6,964 nt of DNA. Origin: an uncultured Labedella sp. (GTDB lineage: Bacteria > Actinomycetota > Actinomycetes > Actinomycetales > Microbacteriaceae). Shown one piece after another: positions 1 to 6,326 of the stretch (position 1 is its first letter; every line of letters begins with the position of its first letter). The notes under the pieces were generated by a model. It was given only the letters and a program-made list of their open reading frames with translations. It had not been told where the DNA came from and did no database searches. A program made the translations under genes and the position numbers. The stretch is from positions 1-6,964 of the forward strand of contig CAKTZW010000093.1 of NCBI GenBank assembly GCA_934636065.1. Reading direction: 5' to 3'.

Positions 1-365
1 AACTCGACGTTCGCGAGCGCGTCGGGGGAGACGAGCCCGCCCTCCTCGGCGATGAGCCCCGGGATGTAGCCGTTGATGACGGCGATGAGCGCGTCGAGCA
101 CCTCCGGGTTGGAGCGGAGCCAGAACCCGGCGACCGAGAAGCCCAGCAGGAGGGCGGCGAAGACCGCGAAGACGGACTGGAAGCTCATGCCCGCGGCGAG
201 CAGCTCGCCGTCGCGCTCGCTGAAGCGGGTCAGGACGCGAACGGGCTTGATCCGCTGGATGCGCTCCGAGATCGCCGTCACGCGTTCGACGAGGGTCGGC
301 GTCCCCGCTTCCCGTGCCGTCGGCTCCGACCCGGACGGAGGGGCGGAATCCGCGCGAGAGGCCAT
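1..365 (-). CDS. YihY/BrkB-family inner-membrane protein, N-terminal part (cut by left edge)
   Basis: The reverse strand reads from an ATG at 365 down to the window edge: 121 complete codons with no stop, so the C-terminal part is missing. About 45 polar residues rich in Ser, Pro, Glu and Arg come first, followed by RFSERDGELLAAGMSFQSVF (about residues 50-69). That stretch has the pattern that opens the YihY/BrkB fold (acidic/basic cap, then LLAAGxSFxSxF) and runs into a first membrane helix (about 63-83). A probable second segment includes VLDALIAVINGYIPGLI. Family members are multi-pass membrane proteins of roughly 300-400 aa. They were once misannotated as ribonuclease BN, and their function is unsettled. 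No Shine-Dalgarno sequence precedes the ATG: the six bases before it are CTCCTC, and a -10-like TAGGCT lies just beyond them. The gene is divergent from the FHA gene. Family assignment is by recognisable sequence pattern and is fairly secure; transport or export function is not claimed. Confidence 0.85.
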   Translation of the reverse strand, partial: MASRADSAPPSGSEPTAREAGTPTLVERVTAISERIQRIKPVRVLTRFSERDGELLAAGMSFQSVFAVFAALLLGFSVAGFWLRSNPEVLDALIAVINGYIPGLIAEEGGLVSPDALANVE

Positions 366-399
366 GAGGAGAGCCTATTGATCGGCGGCCTCCCCGCAA
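366..399 (-). promoter_or_regulatory. Predicted leaderless promoter of the BrkB-family gene
   Basis: On the minus strand a TAnnnT-type -10 hexamer TAGGCT (377-372) is followed by six bases and then the ATG at 365, so transcription would start at or next to the start codon. A partial -35, TTGCGG (399-394), lies 16 nt upstream. No ribosome-binding site is present. Leaderless mRNAs are common in actinobacteria. This is an inference from spacing. Confidence 0.4.
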
Positions 400-431
400 C
401 GGTGGTGGCGCCGTCCCGCGTCCGGGGGGTG

Positions 432-442
432 TTCTGACAGAA
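432..442. repeat. Small perfect inverted repeat in the divergent BrkB/FHA intergenic region
   Basis: TTCTG-A-CAGAA is a perfect 5-1-5 inverted repeat within the only AT-richer patch of the 152-nt gap between the two divergent genes. It lies 67 nt upstream of the BrkB start and 75 nt upstream of the FHA start. It could be an operator half-site pair, but at this length chance is a serious alternative. I do not recognise it as the site of a known regulator. No convincing -35/-10 pair for the FHA gene was found around it. Confidence 0.2.
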
Positions 443-517
443 TGTTGAAAGGCGTGTGCCGTAGACGACCGACGATCCGGGCGGCGGCCGCGCACCCGTC
501 GTCGTCCGAGGTGGTCC

Positions 518-1468
518 GTGAATCCCAGCATCCGCTACTCCGCGTGGACGGACAGCCCCGAGTGGGTGCTGCTCGTCACGCGCCGAGTCGTCGTGGCGCT
601 CAACTCCACGCCGGACCACGTCCTCATCTCCCGGCTCTGGGCTACGGCGGCCGCGGAGGGGGCCACCGTGGACCGCGTGCTCGACGCCGTGCCCGCCGAG
701 CTCGGGGGCGCGCCGTTGCCCTTCGCGGTGATCGGGCTCCCGGTCGAGGACGAGGACCCGGCCGTGACGCTCTTCGTCCACGCCGGCGCCGGCCTCGACG
801 TGCTCGCCTCGGGGGCGCGCCGCCGGGTCACGGCCGATCAGAGCCCGTGGTTCCGGACGCGGCTCGAGAGCGTCTCGCATGTCGCCCTCGGCGACCCCGC
901 GCAGATCCACGCCCCGGCCCTCCCGCTCGCCGAGGGTGTCGTGCGGGCGGCCCGCCTCGACATGGTCTTCGCCGACGAGCGGCTCACCCAGCCGCGTACC
1001 GGATCGCTCTCGGTCGCCGACGCCGCCCACGACGGTCACACCGTCCTGCGCTCCGACCTGCCCCGACCGCGCGACCTCGACGCCCCCGTCGAGCCGGCGG
1101 TCCCCGGCGGACCGCGCACGCTCATGTACGGCTACCGGCTGAACGGCAGCCAGCCCTACGCGCTCGACGTCCCGCACTTCTTCGGGCGCAATCCGAAGCG
1201 GCCGGCCGCGGGAGGTCGGGTCGTCGTCGTGCAGTCGTCGACGAAGTCCGTGTCCGCGACGCACCTCGAGGTGGAGCAGCTCGGTGACAGCGTCGTCGTC
1301 ACGGACCTCAAGTCGACGAACGGCACTTCGCTCATCGTGCCGGGTTCGAGCTGGCAGCGCCTCGCGACGGGCCAGTCGCTCGTGGTGCCCGCCGGCACCT
1401 TCATCGACATCGGTGATGGGAACGTCATCGAGATCCTGCCCGGTCAGCCGCTCGAGCCCGGCCGCTGA
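518..1468 (+). CDS. FHA-domain protein with an uncharacterised N-terminal region
   Basis: This is a 316-aa soluble protein with no signal peptide or membrane helix visible. The start is GTG at 518, chosen because GAGG (508-511) sits 6 nt upstream. The C-terminal third is a forkhead-associated domain, about residues 205-308, which binds phosphothreonine peptides. Its landmarks are F222-G223-R224-N225 (phosphate-contacting Arg), V245-S246-A247-T248-H249 (the SxxH motif, with Ala where Arg or Lys is common) and DLKSTNGT at 263-270, which carries the conserved Asn of the peptide-binding loop. Residues 1-200 hold no domain I can name with certainty. They resemble the alpha/beta N-terminal region that precedes FHA domains in some actinobacterial proteins. 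No Ser/Thr kinase or phosphatase gene is adjacent, so the phosphorylated partner is unknown. The gene stands alone on its strand, ends at a strong terminator and converges with sdhB. Confidence 0.88.
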   Translation: MNPSIRYSAWTDSPEWVLLVTRRVVVALNSTPDHVLISRLWATAAAEGATVDRVLDAVPAELGGAPLPFAVIGLPVEDEDPAVTLFVHAGAGLDVLASGARRRVTADQSPWFRTRLESVSHVALGDPAQIHAPALPLAEGVVRAARLDMVFADERLTQPRTGSLSVADAAHDGHTVLRSDLPRPRDLDAPVEPAVPGGPRTLMYGYRLNGSQPYALDVPHFFGRNPKRPAAGGRVVVVQSSTKSVSATHLEVEQLGDSVVVTDLKSTNGTSLIVPGSSWQRLATGQSLVVPAGTFIDIGDGNVIEILPGQPLEPGR

Positions 1469-1477
1469 CCCCCTGCT

Positions 1478-1531
1478 ACATGAAAACGGAGATGGTGCAC
1501 GTAACGACGTGCACCATCTCCGTTTTCATGT
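1478..1531. terminator. Bidirectional intrinsic terminator between the FHA gene and sdhB
   Basis: Two perfectly complementary 25-nt arms (1478-1502 and 1507-1531) enclose a 4-nt loop, AACG. The inner 16 bp (1487-1502 with 1507-1522) are flanked by A4 at 1483-1486 and T4 at 1523-1526. Read on either strand, the hairpin is therefore followed by a U tract, the layout of a two-way intrinsic terminator. It starts 9 nt after the FHA stop and ends 12 nt before the sdhB stop. An outer C5/G run (1469-1473 with 1537-1541) could extend the stem. It serves both convergent units. Confidence 0.9.
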
Positions 1532-1543
1532 GGTGAGGGGGGG

Positions 1544-2305
1544 TCAGACGGAGCCCTTCATGAGCGCCGACTTGACCTCCGCGATCGCCTGGGTCACCTG
1601 GATGCCGCGGGGGCACGCCTCGGTGCAGTTGAACGTGGTGCGGCACCGCCACACGCCGTCCTTGCCGCCGAGGATGTCGAGGCGTACCTTCGCCTCGTCG
1701 TCACGGGAGTCGAAGATGAAGCGGTGCGCGTTGACGATCGCGGCCGGGCCGAAGTACTGGCCGTCGGTCCAGAACACCGGGCAGGACGAGGTGCACGCCG
1801 CGCAGAGGATGCACTTCGTGGTGTCGTCGAAGCGCGCGCGGTCGACGACGGACTGGACGCGCTCCTTGCCGGCGCCCGGCATCGTGCGCGCCTGCAGGAA
1901 CGGCTGGACCTCGCGGTAGGAGGCGAAGAACGGCTCCATGTCGACGATGAGGTCCTTCTCGAGCGGGAGACCCTTGATCGCCTCGACGTAGATGGGCTTC
2001 GAGATGTCGAGGTCCTTGATGAGCGTCTTGCACGCGAGCCGGTTGCGCCCGTTGATCCGCATCGCGTCTGAGCCGCAGATGCCGTGAGCGCAGGAGCGAC
2101 GGAAGGTCAGCGAGCCGTCCTGCTCCCACTTGATCTTGTGCAGGGCGTCGAGGATCCGGTCCGTCGCGTACATCTCGACGTCGAAGTCCTGCCAGCGGGG
2201 CTCGTCGTCGACGTCCGGGTCGAACCGTCGGATGATGAGGGTCACCGTGAACGACTGGATCGCGTCCGCGCCGCTCGGGGTCGCCTCGAGAGTGGCCGTC
2301 GACAT
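1544..2305 (-). CDS. sdhB: Succinate dehydrogenase iron-sulfur subunit SdhB
   Basis: This 253-aa subunit carries electrons from the SdhA flavin to the membrane quinone. The N-terminal ferredoxin domain holds the [2Fe-2S] ligands C72, C77, D80 and C92, with Asp in the position where E. coli SdhB also has Asp. The C-terminal domain has C165, C168, C171 and C231 for [4Fe-4S], and C175, C221 and C227 for [3Fe-4S], with both Cys-Pro pairs present (C175-P, C231-P). Next to the quinone site the sequence is C175-P-V-F-W179-T, so the Ser and second Trp of the E. coli CPSFWW motif are Val and Thr here. The ATG at 2305 is one base beyond the sdhA stop, and AGAGGAA (2320-2314, spacing 8) inside the sdhA end serves as ribosome-binding site, implying coupled translation. 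It is the last gene of sdhCDAB and ends just before the bidirectional terminator. Length is slightly above the E. coli protein. Confidence 0.98.
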   Translation of the reverse strand: MSTATLEATPSGADAIQSFTVTLIIRRFDPDVDDEPRWQDFDVEMYATDRILDALHKIKWEQDGSLTFRRSCAHGICGSDAMRINGRNRLACKTLIKDLDISKPIYVEAIKGLPLEKDLIVDMEPFFASYREVQPFLQARTMPGAGKERVQSVVDRARFDDTTKCILCAACTSSCPVFWTDGQYFGPAAIVNAHRFIFDSRDDEAKVRLDILGGKDGVWRCRTTFNCTEACPRGIQVTQAIAEVKSALMKGSV

Positions 2306-2306
2306 G

Positions 2307-4121
2307 TCAGTACTTCCTCTCCATGGGCTCGTACCGGGTGATCACCACGGGCTTCCAATCCAGCCGGATGTGGTCGGCGGGGTCGGCGGAGTGGGGATCG
2401 CCCGACAGGTAGGCCATCGTGTGCTTCATGTAGTTCTCGTCGTCGCGCTTGGGGTAGTCGTCACGCATGTGGCCGCCGCGGCTCTCCTGGCGATTGCGGG
2501 CGGAGAAGACGACGACCTCCGCGAGGTCGAGCAGGAACCCGAGCTCGATCGCCTCGAGCAGGTCGGTGTTGTAGCGCTTGCCCTTGTCCTGCACGGAGAT
2601 GCCGAGGTAGCGCTCACGGAGCCCGTGGATGATCTCCGTCACGTCGGCGAGCGACTCGTCGGTCCGGAACACCTGGGCGTTGCGGTCCATGTTGTCCTGG
2701 AGCTCCTTGCGCAGGACGGACACGCGCTCCGTGCCCGTGGCCGAGCGCAGCTGCGCGATGAGCTCGCGGATCTCCTTCGTCGGGTCCTCGGGCAGCGGGG
2801 TGAAGTCGACGGTCTTGACGTACTCGACGGCATTGCGACCGGCACGCTTGCCGAACACGTTGATGTCGAGGAGCGAGTTCGTGCCGAGGCGGTTCGAGCC
2901 GTGCACGGAGACGCACGCGCACTCGCCGGCGGCGTACAGTCCGGGCACGACGGTCGTGTTGTCGCGCAGCACCTCCGCCGCCACGTTGGTCGGGATCCCG
3001 CCCATCGCGTAGTGAGCGGTCGGCATGACGGGGACGGGCTCGACGACGGGGTCGACGCCGAGGTAGGTGCGCGCGAACTCCGTGATGTCCGGCAGCTTCG
3101 TCTCGAGCACCTCGGCGCCGAGGTGCGTGCAGTCGAGGAGCACGTAGTCCTTGTTCGGTCCGGCACCTCGGCCCTCGGCGACCTCCTGCACCATGCAGCG
3201 GGCGACGATGTCGCGCGGCGCGAGGTCCTTGATGGTGGGGGCGTACCGCTCCATGAAGCGCTCGCCGGAGGCGTTGCGCAGGATGGCGCCCTCGCCGCGC
3301 GCGCCCTCGGTGAGGAGGATGCCGAGGCCCGCCAGCCCGGTGGGGTGGAACTGGAAGAACTCCATGTCCTCGAGGGGGAGCTTCTTGCGCCAGATGATGC
3401 CGACGCCGTCGCCCGTGAGGGTGTGCGCGTTCGAGGTCGTCTTGTAGATCTTGCCGAAGCCGCCCGTCGCGAAGATGATCGCCTTCGACTGGAACACGTG
3501 GAGCTCGCCCGTCGCGAGCTCGTACGCGACGACTCCGGAGGGCTGCTCGACGCCGTCGACCTCGGTCATGACGACGTCGAGCACGTAGAACTCGTTGTAG
3601 AAGTTGATGCCGAGCTTGACGCAGTTCTGGAAGAGCGTCTGCAGGATCATGTGACCGGTGCGGTCGGCGGCGTAGCACGCCCGGCGGACCGGCGCCTTGC
3701 CGTGGTCGCGGGTGTGCCCGCCGAAGCGGCGCTGGTCGATCTTGCCCTCGGGGGTGCGGTTGAAGGGCAGGCCCATGTTCTCGAGGTCGATGACAGCGTC
3801 GATGGCCTCCTTCGCGAGGATCTCCGCAGCGTCCTGGTCGACGAGGTAGTCGCCGCCCTTGACGGTGTCGAAGGTGTGCCACTCCCAGCTGTCCTCCTCG
3901 ACGTTCGCGAGCGCCGCCGCCATGCCGCCCTGCGCCGCGCCGGTGTGGGAACGGGTCGGGTAGAGCTTGGAGATGACGGCGGTCTTCGCGCCCGGGCCGG
4001 CCTCGATCGCCGCGCGCATGCCGGCGCCGCCGGCGCCCACGATCACGACGTCGAACCGGTGGTAGTGGACTCCGTCGACGATCGTCGAGTCGGACGGGGA
4101 GGTCGATGCAGTGTTGGTCAT
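2307..4121 (-). CDS. sdhA: Succinate dehydrogenase flavoprotein subunit SdhA
   Basis: This 604-aa catalytic subunit oxidises succinate to fumarate on the cytoplasmic face and passes electrons to SdhB. The Rossmann FAD motif [10 protein letters not shown] is at about 25-34. SHTGAAQGG begins at S58, and H59 is the residue expected to bind FAD covalently (E. coli H45). Active-site positions match by family alignment: H259 in FQFHPTG, T271-E272, R303 in RDIVAR, H370 in TAHYAMGG and R411 in [12 protein letters not shown] second FAD contact region is YAAGE at 397-401. The C-terminal helical part has the usual [15 protein letters not shown] at 547-561. The ATG at 4121 begins 11 nt after the sdhD stop, with AGGA (4128-4125) only 3 nt away. 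That is short, so translational coupling with sdhD probably helps. The reading frame stays open upstream to 4517, but that stretch lies over sdhD and is not part of the protein. Length is normal for the family. Confidence 0.98.
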   Translation of the reverse strand: MTNTASTSPSDSTIVDGVHYHRFDVVIVGAGGAGMRAAIEAGPGAKTAVISKLYPTRSHTGAAQGGMAAALANVEEDSWEWHTFDTVKGGDYLVDQDAAEILAKEAIDAVIDLENMGLPFNRTPEGKIDQRRFGGHTRDHGKAPVRRACYAADRTGHMILQTLFQNCVKLGINFYNEFYVLDVVMTEVDGVEQPSGVVAYELATGELHVFQSKAIIFATGGFGKIYKTTSNAHTLTGDGVGIIWRKKLPLEDMEFFQFHPTGLAGLGILLTEGARGEGAILRNASGERFMERYAPTIKDLAPRDIVARCMVQEVAEGRGAGPNKDYVLLDCTHLGAEVLETKLPDITEFARTYLGVDPVVEPVPVMPTAHYAMGGIPTNVAAEVLRDNTTVVPGLYAAGECACVSVHGSNRLGTNSLLDINVFGKRAGRNAVEYVKTVDFTPLPEDPTKEIRELIAQLRSATGTERVSVLRKELQDNMDRNAQVFRTDESLADVTEIIHGLRERYLGISVQDKGKRYNTDLLEAIELGFLLDLAEVVVFSARNRQESRGGHMRDDYPKRDDENYMKHTMAYLSGDPHSADPADHIRLDWKPVVITRYEPMERKY

Positions 4122-4132
4122 GGGTCCTGTGA

Positions 4133-4591
4133 TCACGGGGCGGGGCAGAAGGAGGGGAGCAGGTCGGCCTGGTCGGCGCTCACCGTCGGGCACGGGTCGA
4201 AGGTGAAGACCACGAGCGTGCCGAGCACGATGAGAACGACGACCGAGGCGAGGATCGCGCCCTTGAGGATCTTCCGCAGCACCGGGGTGCGCGCGTAGTC
4301 GTTGACGATGGTGCGCATGCCGTTGCCGCCGTGGATCATGGCGAGCCAGAGCATGAGCGTGTCCCACACCATCCAGAACGGGTCGGACCACTTGCCCCCG
4401 ACGAAGGCGAAGTCGATGGCCTTCACGCCCTCGCCGACCATGAGGTTGACGAACAGGTGGCCGAAGATGAGGACGAGGAGCACGACGCCGGAGACGCGCA
4501 TGTACACCCAGCCCCACTTCTCCCAGTTGATGCCGCGGCTCTTCGCGGACCCGGCCGGGGTGCGGGGGGATTCGATGGTCGTGGAAGTCAT
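4133..4591 (-). CDS. sdhD: Succinate dehydrogenase membrane anchor subunit SdhD
   Basis: This 152-aa membrane anchor, with SdhC, holds SdhAB to the membrane and forms the haem and quinone sites. A polar N-terminus of about 27 residues leads to three predicted helices (about 33-52, 73-95 and 110-130). H87 in MIHGGNGMR matches the haem b ligand H71 of E. coli SdhD, and D98-Y99 in NDYAR matches its quinone-site D82-Y83. An additional intramembrane histidine, H45 in FGHLFVN, lies in helix 1, 13 residues after R32. The extracytoplasmic C-terminal tail contains two cysteines (C134 and C149) that could form a disulfide; this is speculative. The start is ATG at 4591, 11 nt after the sdhC stop, with GGGGGA (4602-4597) 5 nt upstream as ribosome-binding site. 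The assignment rests on the H87/DY motif, the length, the topology and the position between sdhC and sdhA. Confidence 0.95.
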   Translation of the reverse strand: MTSTTIESPRTPAGSAKSRGINWEKWGWVYMRVSGVVLLVLIFGHLFVNLMVGEGVKAIDFAFVGGKWSDPFWMVWDTLMLWLAMIHGGNGMRTIVNDYARTPVLRKILKGAILASVVVLIVLGTLVVFTFDPCPTVSADQADLLPSFCPAP

Positions 4592-4602
4592 GATCGTCCC
4601 CC

Positions 4603-5040
4603 TCAGTGGCTGAACACGTTGATGAGGTGCCGCGGCACGAACCCGAGCATCGTGACGACCCAGAGTCCGATCACGACGTAGAACATCACGCGCTGGTAGA
4701 CGGTGCCCTTCGACCAGAAGTCGATGAGGATGATCCGGATGCCGTTGAACGCGTGGAAGACGATCGCGCCGACGAGCGCGACCTCGCCGAGCCCCATGAT
4801 GGGCGTCTGGTACGTGCCGATGACGGCGTTGTACGCCTCGGGGGAGACGCGGACGAGCGCCGTGTCGAGGATGTGCACGAGCAGGAAGAAGAAGATGGCG
4901 ACACCCGTGATGCGGTGCAGCACCCACGACCACATGCCCTCGCGGCCGCGGTAGAGCGTTCCCGCCGGGCGGCGCGACGTCGTGGTCGACAGTTCGGGTT
5001 CTCGCGATTGCTCCGGTGTTCCGACAGTCTTCACTGACAC
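4603..5040 (-). CDS. sdhC: Succinate dehydrogenase cytochrome b556 subunit SdhC
   Basis: As called here this is a 145-aa integral membrane subunit of complex II. The start is GTG at 5040, because GGAGG (5052-5048) lies 7 nt upstream. An in-frame ATG at 5055 would give 150 aa but has no good ribosome-binding site and would place the GGAGG inside the coding region. With 145-aa numbering, three helices are visible (about 44-63, 80-106 and 116-136). SWVLHRITG (38-46) is the conserved entry to helix 1: H42-R43 match E. coli H30-R31, part of the quinone site. H96 in VFHAFNGIR matches the E. coli haem ligand H84. A further histidine, H56 in LVHILD, sits mid-helix 1, 13 residues after R43, mirroring H45 of SdhD. 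It is the first gene of sdhCDAB and follows a predicted promoter and operator-like repeats. Confidence 0.95.
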   Translation of the reverse strand: MSVKTVGTPEQSREPELSTTTSRRPAGTLYRGREGMWSWVLHRITGVAIFFFLLVHILDTALVRVSPEAYNAVIGTYQTPIMGLGEVALVGAIVFHAFNGIRIILIDFWSKGTVYQRVMFYVVIGLWVVTMLGFVPRHLINVFSH

Positions 5041-5047
5041 GAAACGA

Positions 5048-5052
5048 CCTCC
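5048..5052 (-). promoter_or_regulatory. Ribosome-binding site that decides the sdhC start
   Basis: GGAGG (5052-5048 on the minus strand) is separated by 7 nt from GTG at 5040. The upstream ATG at 5055 overlaps the front of this motif and is preceded only by CCGGAA. This supports the shorter, GTG-initiated SdhC. A GTG two codons further on (5034) would have a spacing of 13 nt and is less likely. Confidence 0.7.
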
Positions 5053-5115
5053 CATTTCCGGCGGGGGTTGTCGGAGCCGCTACGGCCCCATGCGTCACTT
5101 CGGCGCGTGGACACC

Positions 5116-5144
5116 AGTCTATTCGCGAGCGCCGACATTGTCCC
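5116..5144 (-). promoter_or_regulatory. Predicted promoter of the sdhCDAB operon
   Basis: On the minus strand GGGACA (5144-5139, 4 of 6 matches to TTGACA) and TAGACT (5121-5116, TAnnnT type) are separated by exactly 17 nt, as expected for a housekeeping-sigma promoter. Transcription would begin near 5109, giving a leader of about 68 nt before the sdhC GTG. The region is noticeably less GC-rich than its surroundings. No start site has been measured, so this remains a prediction. Confidence 0.45.
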
Positions 5145-5145
5145 T

Positions 5146-5164
5146 TTAGGGGACCCTAACCGTC
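5146..5164. promoter_or_regulatory. DtxR/IdeR-like inverted repeat upstream of the sdh promoter
   Basis: TTAGGG-GA-CCCTAA (5146-5159) is a perfect 6-2-6 inverted repeat. The 19-bp window 5146-5164, read on the minus strand as GACGGTTAGGGTCCCCTAA, agrees at 13 of 19 positions with the actinobacterial iron-box consensus TTAGGTTAGGCTAACCTAA (12 of 19 on the other strand). It lies immediately upstream of the predicted -35, about -37 to -55 from the predicted start. That position would suit an activator better than a simple repressor. The match is imperfect, so binding by an iron-dependent regulator is a hypothesis. The repeat could also be part of a hairpin after corA. Confidence 0.35.
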
Positions 5165-5177
5165 TCGACGTCGAGAC
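5162..5177. repeat. Perfect 16-bp palindrome just downstream of corA
   Basis: GTCTCGACGTCGAGAC is its own reverse complement. It begins 6 nt past the corA stop and lies about 53-68 nt upstream of the predicted sdh transcription start. As RNA it could fold into a 6-bp stem with an ACGT loop, but no U tract follows on the corA-sense strand, so it would be a weak intrinsic terminator. As DNA it has the symmetry of a dimeric repressor site. I do not recognise it as the site of a known regulator. Confidence 0.4.
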
Positions 5178-5183
5178 AGTCGC

Positions 5184-6302
5184 TCAGAGCCACTTGTTGC
5201 GCCGGAACAGCGCCCAGAGGGAGACCCCGGAGGCGAGGAGCAGCGCGAGCGCGAACGGGTAGCCGAAGAGCCAGTGCAGCTCGGGCATGTGGTCGAAGTT
5301 CATGCCGTAGACGCCCGTGATGATCGTCGGGCCGAAGAGGATGGCGGCCCACGCCGAGATCCGCTTGACCACCTCTCCCTGTTGCAGACTCGTCTCGGTC
5401 ATGCGGGCGATCTCGTCGTTCTGTCGCTGCGCGACGAGCGTGCCGTTGACCGTGAGGATGTCCCGTAGCAGTTGGCGGAACGCCGTCACCTTCTCGTCGA
5501 CGTGCTGGAGGTGGTCGGCGACGTCGCGCAGCCCGCGCTGCAGCTCGGGCGCGACGCCGTACTTCTCGCTCCCCAGCTCGAGTCGGCGCACCACGTCGAG
5601 GAGCGGCCGCTCGGCCCGCTCGAACGCGATCACCTCACGGGAGAGCTCGTAGATGCGGCGCGAGACCGTGGTGTTCCCCTCGAACACCTCCTCCTCGATC
5701 TCGTCGATGTCGTTCGACAGCCCCTGGACGACCGGGATGTACTCATCGACGACAGCGTCGATGATCGCGTACAGGACGGCGTGCGGACCGAGCGAAAGGA
5801 GCTGCGGGTTGTCCTCCATGCGCGCGCGGACGCCCGTCAGCTGCGGGGCCTCGCCGTGGCGCAGCGTCACGATGAAGTTCGGGCCGACGAAGATGTGCAG
5901 CTCCCCGAAGTCGAGCCGCTCGGCCTCGTCGACGTAGTCCGCCGCGCGGAGCACCATGAAGAGGACGTCGTCGTACCGCTCCATCTTGGGACGCTGGTGG
6001 GCGAGGACGGCGTCCTCGACGGCGAGGGCGTGGAGATGGAACTCGTGCGCGATCGCGCCGATCTCGTTCTCGTCCGGCCGGTACAGTCCGATCCACGCGA
6101 ACCCGTCCGGGGTGTTCCGGAGGGTCTCGAAGGCCTCGGGCAGGCTCTCGGGGGACGACACCTTCCGACCGCCTGAGTAGATGCCGGCAGCGACGAGGCT
6201 GTCGCGGTCGTCGGGCGCCTGCACGAGTCGCTTCGCCCCGCGGGACGCGTTCGGGCGCTTGCCGTCGGGGAGCGGGATGCCGAGGGTGTTGCGATCGTCC
6301 AC
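5184..6302 (-). CDS. corA: CorA-family Mg2+/Co2+ transport protein
   Basis: This 372-aa protein of the CorA (2-TM-GxN) family forms pentameric channels for Mg2+ uptake, also passing Co2+ and Ni2+. The large cytoplasmic N-terminal domain spans about 1-312, with an alpha/beta part (about 65-185) and long helices (about 190-312) rich in Glu and Arg. Helix 1 (about 313-333) ends in the signature Y332-G333-M334-N335. A short loop contains MPEL (339-342), and helix 2 (about 345-366) is followed by the basic tail RRNKWL. The start is GTG at 6302, supported by GAAGG (6314-6310) 7 nt upstream. The frame is open further upstream to 6758, but that part lies over the divergent manC gene and has composition unlike a real protein, so it is excluded. 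The gene ends 143 nt before sdhC on the same strand, and read-through into the sdh operon cannot be ruled out because no strong terminator follows. Confidence 0.95.
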   Translation of the reverse strand: MDDRNTLGIPLPDGKRPNASRGAKRLVQAPDDRDSLVAAGIYSGGRKVSSPESLPEAFETLRNTPDGFAWIGLYRPDENEIGAIAHEFHLHALAVEDAVLAHQRPKMERYDDVLFMVLRAADYVDEAERLDFGELHIFVGPNFIVTLRHGEAPQLTGVRARMEDNPQLLSLGPHAVLYAIIDAVVDEYIPVVQGLSNDIDEIEEEVFEGNTTVSRRIYELSREVIAFERAERPLLDVVRRLELGSEKYGVAPELQRGLRDVADHLQHVDEKVTAFRQLLRDILTVNGTLVAQRQNDEIARMTETSLQQGEVVKRISAWAAILFGPTIITGVYGMNFDHMPELHWLFGYPFALALLLASGVSLWALFRRNKWL

Positions 6303-6326
6303 TGCGGTCCCTTCCGTGACGACACC

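Noticed and set aside
278..1287. Long open frames overlapping the FHA gene (minus 278-1264, plus 442-1287)
   Set aside because: Both are Arg/Pro/Gly/Ala-rich products of reading the FHA gene in the wrong frame or strand. Only the frame at 518-1468 gives a recognisable domain and a ribosome-binding site.
2130..4298. Very long open frame (722 codons) on the plus strand opposite sdhA and the start of sdhB
   Set aside because: It is antisense to sdhA, whose cofactor and active-site motifs are all present. The translated product is a low-complexity Val/Asp/Glu/Arg/Leu-rich sequence with no domain. In high-GC genomes, codon bias of the real gene keeps the opposite frame open.
4122..4517. In-frame upstream extension of SdhA
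   Set aside because: It overlaps sdhD in another frame. The ATG at 4121 starts a normal-length SdhA with the usual N-terminus before the FAD motif.
5162..5177. The 16-bp palindrome as a strong corA terminator
   Set aside because: The possible hairpin has only 6 bp with no U tract after it. It is kept as a palindrome of unknown role rather than called a terminator.
5068..5262. Small plus-strand frame starting with TTG across the corA-sdhC gap
   Set aside because: No ribosome-binding site, it runs antisense into the corA 3' end, and it has no recognisable features. The gap is better explained by regulatory repeats.
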